Assembly (NCBI GenBank): GCA_964351995.1
Contig: CAYGQE010000001.1
Coordinates: 198,273-262,272, forward strand
Direction of reading: 5' to 3'
DNA: 64,000 nucleotides
Origin: SZUA-35 sp964351995
GTDB lineage: Bacteria; Actinomycetota; Acidimicrobiia; Acidimicrobiales; SZUA-35
Part shown: in pieces, positions 59,345 through 64,000 of the stretch
How positions within the stretch are numbered: position 1 is the first letter of the stretch
How the letters are laid out: every line of letters starts with the position of its first letter
Translations under genes and position numbers: made by a program
The notes under the pieces: model-generated
The model's input: only the letters and a program-made list of their open reading frames with translations
What the model was told of the DNA's origin: nothing
Database searches by the model: none

Positions 59345-59449
59345 GCCGCCCCCCTCTCGTCGAACAGGCTCTCAGTAGGTCAATGCGCTGAGAGGCCCGG
59401 TCGTACCACAACGAATTCGAGTTTCATTGCGAGGTTCTGGATGGGACGG

Positions 59450-62400
59450 TCAGAAACCGGTGCCGGGTGCAGGGTGCGGTTGGGGCTCGCCGATGACCAC
59501 GGTGTCGAGCAGCTCGTCGGCCTTGGCCTGGAAGCTGCGATCGTTTCTCGGTGTACCGGCCATGATCACCAACGGGCCCTCGCCACCGCCATCGATCCAC
59601 CACACTCGCCGGTGCTGGCCGAGCTCGAACGTCGCGCCGCTGACCCCGCCGTTCTCGAAGACAGTGTTCACGAAGAATGCAACGCAGAACCCGGAAGAGC
59701 CACAGAGATCGGCATCGGTCACCTCGACTTCGAAATAGATGGCTTGGCGTCCGCCGATCTCGGTCAGCTCGGGTTCGCCGGTCACGATGCCATCGGCGAC
59801 GTTGTCGAGCCAACCCTCGATGTCGTCGAGGGGCCAAGGTGTCTGCGTCTCCAGAGCGGCCCAGGGTTGGGTGGGTTCTGCGAGCAGTTGCGGCCGCAAG
59901 AACACCACGTCCAAGTCGCCCGGCTGTTGTGAGTCGGGCGACCCGAACGCGGTGTGACCTGGGAGGTGGTCGAACACGATCCAGTCGTCGCCGACCGTCA
60001 ACGAAACCGGTGTGCCGGTCGTCGCCAACTCGTAGTCGCCCGGCACGGCCTCGGTGAATTCGGCCAGACCGTCGCCCATCGATTCGGTCGATGGATCGAT
60101 GCCGTCGTTCGCCGCATCGTCAGCTTCCTCGCCGACTACGTCGAGCAGCAAGACCGCTCCACTCGGCACCGTCGGGACAGCAGCCCGGTCGGACGCGATG
60201 TCGGCGATGCTCTGCTCGAGCGACTCGACGATCTCCAGGGTCAGGCCGTCGCCCTGGGTCGAGAACACGAGACCCTCGTCAGCAACGCCGAGCCGCAGCA
60301 CCGTCCCCCGTTCGCCACCGCCGAGGATGTGTTCGACGAGTCGATACGACGCGGTGTCTCCCCGCTTGATGATCGACGTCAACACGTGCGGCCGCTGTGA
60401 TTCGTTGGCGTTGAACCACTGGTCCTGGTCCATCCCGATCACCCAGAGCTGTTGCCCATTGGCGGCGGATTGTTCGACCACCGCCTCCAGCACTCCTGAG
60501 CCCGAGTCCCCGGCGGCGGCGAACACGACATCCGCCCCTCGCTGATACAGGGCGTCGGCCCGCAGCCTGCCCACGTCGGGACGGGTGAAGCCGCTGAAGT
60601 CGTTGACACCCTCCTGATCCACGAACGTCGTCAGGACGACGATCTCCGGGTCGACCGAGCGCACGCCCGCTTCGAATCCGGCCCTGATCTCCTCGATGAC
60701 GGCGATCTGCGCGCCTCCTACGAAGCCGACTGTGTCGGATTCGGTCTTTCGAGCCGCGGCCACGCCGGCAAGAAAACCACCCTCCTCATAGGCGAACGTC
60801 ACTGTCGAGGCGTTGTCCGCCGCGTCGGGCCAGTCGAGTAGTCCGAAGTGGATGTCGGGGAACTCGGCGAGAGCGTCCGGGTTCACGGAGAATCCGTCGG
60901 TGATCACGATCTCGGGTTCGGTACCCGCCACCTCCCGGAACGCCGGACTCGGGATGGAGGCGTACGGCACTTCCTCGAGGTTCATGTCGAACTCTCGCTC
61001 GGCCCGGTCGAGACCGAGGGCGACATTGGCCGGCCAGCCGCTGGCGCGACTGTTGCCGAAGAACACCACGGTCGGCCCGGCCTGGGCGCCGCCGACGAAA
61101 TCGAACAGGAAGAGTCCGGCGACCGCGAGTGAAGCGGCCAACGCACCGACGAGCGTCCAGAGGCGACGTCGTCCCCGGTCCGCATCCTGTTTCTGTTGCT
61201 GCTGCGCCAGCCGCTCTGCTTCGACGTGCGCAAAGCTGGCATCGACGTATCGCTGCTCGGCGTCGTTCAGGGCAATGGTTGATGCGCCTGGGGTCTGCTC
61301 GTATTCGGCGAGACGGCCGGCGGGCAGGAGGTAGCTCGGATTCTCCTCGGCGAGCTCCCACTCATGCATGGTCATGCGAAGCGAGGCATGGCGACGAAGA
61401 TCGTTGCGGCTCTCGTCGATCCATCCCTCCAGCGTGGGCCAAGCCGTCAGGAGCGCCTCGTGTGCGACCTCGACGGTCGGGCCGCCGGTCAGCTGATCGG
61501 AGTCGAACGAGAGCAGACGATGGGCGCCGAAATCGCCGATGACCTTCTGCATGGTCGCGGTGTCCACCGACACCGATGCCACCTCGCGCGCCGGCACCCG
61601 ACGCCGACTGCGCTGGTCGTGGTCGGTCACGGTGACGAGCCGCAAGAACAGCTGGCGCGCCGCGTTCGCCTCATCGTCGTCGAACCGCTCGAAGAGTTCG
61701 GTGGCACGGCGTTGCATTGCCCCCTCGAGGCCACCCATCGCTCGATACGTCGAACTCATCAAGACATCACCAGACCGACGGTCGAACAGTTCGGTCAGCG
61801 CGTATTGGAAGAGCGGGAGAGCCCCAGGCTGGCTGTTGACATCAGCGATGAGCTGGCCGAGCAACGCTGGTTCGAACTGGGCGCCGGCAAGCTCGGCCGG
61901 CCGGAGCGCTGCCGCCTCGAGCTCCTCGTTCGACATGGGTGTGACGTTCACGATGCCGGCACCCACCCGGGCACCGAACGCCGGATGTTGCAGCGGCTTG
62001 CTGTAAAAATCCGCCCGCAAGGTGATGAGGATCGAGATGCGATCGTGGGGGTCATCGACGGCGGTCACCAAGTTGGACAGGAACCGATTCTGTACGGCCT
62101 CGTCCTCGACCATGGTGAACAGCTCTTCGAACTGATCGATCACCAACAACAACCGCGATCCGTCGTCGGGGAGGATTCGCAATGCGGCCCGAACCAGGCC
62201 GGCATCGTCGTCGGCCAATTGCTCGCGCAGGCTGTCCGGTCCGTTGATCACGGTGCGGAGCAGTGCCCCCTCGAGCTCGGCGAAGGGATGGGCCCCTGGC
62301 ATCATGCTGGCAACCAGCCACCCGTCAGAGCCCTCGATCGCACCCTTGGCAATGGCGGGAACGATGCCGGCCCGGACGGCGCTCGACTTGCCCGAGCCAC

Positions 62401-63336
62401 TCGCTCCCACCAGTGCGACCAGACGCTGTCCGCCGGCGAGCGTGCGAAGGACCTCGGCGACCAACGCATCTCGTCCGAAGAACGTCGAAGCATCGTCGGT
62501 GGCGAATGGTCGGAGACCCTTGAACGGGTTGGCGACGAGGGGCGGCCGCGCCGGTTGATCGTTGATCAGCGGTGTGCGGGGCTGCACCATCGGGTCGTGG
62601 AGCAGCAGTTGCTCCTCGAGCCGTCGGAGATCCGGCGACGGGTCGATCCCGAGCTCGTCGCTGATGTGGCGACGGAATCGGTCGATCGCTCGCAACGCAT
62701 CAGCCGATCGGCCCGACCGGTAGAGCGCAAGGGCCTGCTGGCCGACCAATCGCTCGCGTAGTGGGTGTCGGTCCCGAAGGAGCTCGATCTCCGATACGAG
62801 TTCACCGGCCAACCCGCGAGCCAGGTCGGCATCGAGCCGATCTTCCAGAGCGGCGATCCGCTGCTCTTCCAAGCGGCTGCGCTCGCCTTGGCAGAACTCG
62901 TCGTAGGCGAAGTCTTCGTAGGGGCCTCCATGCCACGAGCTCAACGCAGTTTGGAGAAGCTCCGCTGCGGCGGTCGGATCGGTCTTGAGCAGCGTCCGCC
63001 CTTCTGCGACCTGTTCCTCGAAGCGAGCCACGTCGAACTGCTCGCCATCGATGTTCAGTTGGTAGCTGGTGCCCCGGGTCTCGAGGATCGAGCTCGCCCC
63101 CCGCTCCCGGTCGGGCTCGAGAGCCGACCGCAAGCGAGACACATAGACCCGGAGCGTGTTGACCTTGCCCTCAGCGTCCTCACCCCAGATCGCATCGACG
63201 ATCTGATCGAAGGAAACGGCCCGATTGCGGTTGATGAGGAGGAGAGCGAAAACCGCCTGCTGCTGCCGGGCGCCGAGATCGACCGGCCCCCCATCTCGTT
63301 GGACGACCAGTGGGCCAAGTGCTTGAACCTTCATGT
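59450..63336 (-). CDS. SARP(BTAD)-STAND ATPase-TM-BMP one-component membrane regulator
   Basis: The ATG at 63336 follows GAGGTGG; a GTG at 63343 is also possible. Residues ~1-95 are an OmpR-type DNA-binding domain and ~98-250 the BTAD helices, as in SARP regulators. An nSTAND-type NTPase follows (GASGSGKSSAVRAG near 314, LLLVIDQFEELFT near 402). One membrane helix (LVGALAASLAVAGLFLFDFV near 735) leads to a BMP/PnrA-like ligand-binding domain (VNPDALAEFPDIHFGLLDW, GGFLAGVAAA, TVGFVGGAQIAVIEEI, ADVVFAAAGDSGSGVLEAV) and a C-terminal beta-rich domain (~1090-1295). BMP proteins bind purine nucleosides. The design couples outside ligand to DNA binding. Confidence 0.85.
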
Positions 63337-63404
63337 CCACCACCTCACCATCCCCCAGTTACTACGAAGTTACTCGCCGCTGACCAGGGACTTCGTCAGC
63401 CGCT

Positions 63405-63749
63405 TCAGGATTCCTCGACGGGTCCGAGGCTGGCGGGCGACAAGCCGGTCAGACCGTTTGCTCGAGCCCATTCGGCCACACCTGAAAGGTCGGCGGCTGT
63501 TGCCGAGGGTGTTGCCGACGGCGACGTCTGTCGGCCGAGGCTTGCCGGTGACAGGCCAGAGAGGCCGGTGGTGCCTGCCCAGGCGGCGACGCCGGACAGA
63601 TCGATGGCCTGCGGCGCCTGGGAGGGTGCTGCCGGCTGTGCGTCAGCGAAGCTGGCAACACCAAGAGCGGAAGCGCCGATGGCGGCGGCGACAACGCCTG
63701 CCCCGAGGGCAATGCGGAATCGTGCTTGGTTGCTGGTGTGGTTCGTCAT
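63405..63749 (-). CDS. Small secreted protein with two internal repeats
   Basis: This 114-residue protein has a signal peptide (RIALGAGVVAAAIGASALGVASFADA, cleavage after ADA). The mature part contains two ~24-residue repeats, each DLSGVA-W followed by GL-GLSPASLG, joined by a Ser/Ala/Thr linker. No enzyme motif is present. The upstream 46-base stem-loop may stabilise or control its mRNA. It lies just upstream of the SARP receptor gene on the same strand. Function unknown. Confidence 0.6.
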   Translation of the reverse strand: MTNHTSNQARFRIALGAGVVAAAIGASALGVASFADAQPAAPSQAPQAIDLSGVAAWAGTTGLSGLSPASLGRQTSPSATPSATAADLSGVAEWARANGLTGLSPASLGPVEES

Positions 63750-63810
63750 GATGTCCTTTCATGGTCCCGAGCGGTTCGGGACCTCCTTGACGATCACCAC
63801 CTTCGAAGCC

Positions 63811-63856
63811 CGGCGTTAGCGGTGGGTTTCCAGGCATTACTCACCGATTAACGCCG
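63811..63856. terminator. Long stem-loop between two minus-strand genes
   Basis: Arms CGGCGTTA/TAACGCCG (8 bp, perfect) enclose CGGTGGGT/ACTCACCG (8 bp, one G-T) around a ~11-base loop. No T-run follows on either strand, so it would be an L-shaped (tail-less) terminator of the upstream partial gene, or a structured 5' leader of the secreted-protein gene. Confidence 0.5.
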
Positions 63857-63866
63857 AGCCCCCAGG

Positions 63867-64000
63867 TCAACCATTGGTCACTTCCAGAGCGGTGTCTCGG
63901 GGCAGGTCGGCGTTCGGGCCTTGGTTGCGGCGTGATTCGGTCCAGCGTGCGTTTGCATCCTCACGGACCAGATCCCGAGGCAGATCGGCGTTGGGTCCGG
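63867..64000 (-). CDS. 3' end of a gene with repeated GPNADLPRD motif (truncated by window edge)
   Basis: The minus frame is open from the window edge to the TGA at 63869-63867. The visible 44 residues contain GPNADLPRDLVREDANARW, then QGPNADLPRDTALEVTNG-stop, so a ~26-residue unit is repeated. Base use is coding-like. The family is not recognised and the start lies outside the window. Confidence 0.45.
   Translation of the reverse strand, partial: GPNADLPRDLVREDANARWTESRRNQGPNADLPRDTALEVTNG

Noticed and set aside
59369..59394. Intrinsic terminator (CTCTCAG/CTGAGAG)
   Set aside because: Stem of only 7 bp with a 12-base loop and no T-tract; it sits in the sigma gene's leader and is mentioned there only.
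1..64000. tRNA, rRNA, CRISPR arrays, insertion sequence transposases
   Set aside because: No tRNA-like TPsiC arms, rRNA stretches, regularly spaced repeats or transposase motifs were recognised by eye; a covariance-model scan would be needed to exclude small RNAs.

Overview
The window is GC-rich DNA from an actinobacterium, most likely a member of the Acidimicrobiia or a relative. This is inferred from the codon bias (G or C dominates third positions), several DUF2510-type membrane proteins, a SARP/BTAD regulator, a DUF222/HNH (13E12-type) gene under a Gram-positive-type SOS box, and several apparently leaderless starts. A run of exactly 100 N flanked by identical 55-bp ends shows that it comes from a draft scaffold. 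No rRNA, tRNA, CRISPR array or replication origin was seen.

Layout. 1-6.6 kb: the 3' part of a cyclase/STAND ATPase regulator, a catalase-related protein, and a convergent lipase-lipoxygenase fusion, which together suggest lipid oxidation (oxylipin) chemistry. 6.6-8.7 kb: a frameshifted DUF222/HNH gene with an SOS promoter, next to gene debris. 8.7-19.6 kb: DUF2510 proteins, a beta-lactamase-fold lipoprotein, a second cyclase/STAND regulator, a MntA-HepT toxin-antitoxin pair, a VWA protein, a secreted nuclease, a NERD protein and two EcsC-family paralogues. 19.6-45.9 kb: a defence island. It holds a giant SF1 helicase with a C-terminal nuclease domain, divergent from a class 1 DISARM operon (drmD-drmMI-drmA-drmB, no drmC). 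DISARM converges on a McrB(EVE)-McrC-NERD helicase operon. Upstream of that lies a tightly coupled operon of a DUF2510 membrane protein, a NYN nuclease, an EEP-family phosphohydrolase and an unknown protein.

46-50.7 kb: small-gene territory with several toxin-antitoxin modules (HEPN-like, VapBC with a nonsense mutation in vapB, HigBA-like, two MazF-like) and two paralogous charged proteins that share a promoter motif. 50.7-54.1 kb: ordinary metabolism (acyl-CoA synthetase, flavin/F420-type split-barrel protein, methyltransferase, cupin) interrupted by the scaffold gap. 54.2-57.5 kb: a sigma-like protein, a deleted HTH-nucleotidyltransferase gene, a RES/Xre toxin-antitoxin pair and a decayed gene. 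57.5-64 kb: a signalling block on the minus strand. It has an ECF sigma factor coupled to a membrane-anchored periplasmic-binding protein, a giant SARP-STAND-TM-BMP one-component receptor, a small secreted repeat protein, and a partial gene with a repeated GPNADLPRD motif.

How the parts relate. The central island combines modification-dependent restriction (McrBC with EVE readers), methylation-linked exclusion (DISARM) and additional nuclease/helicase genes. It is bordered by toxin-antitoxin genes and decayed fragments, as is typical of a long-lived variable region. The most unusual items are the lipase-lipoxygenase fusion beside a catalase-like gene, the NYN/EEP operon, and the two adjacent ligand-sensing transcription systems at the right end.
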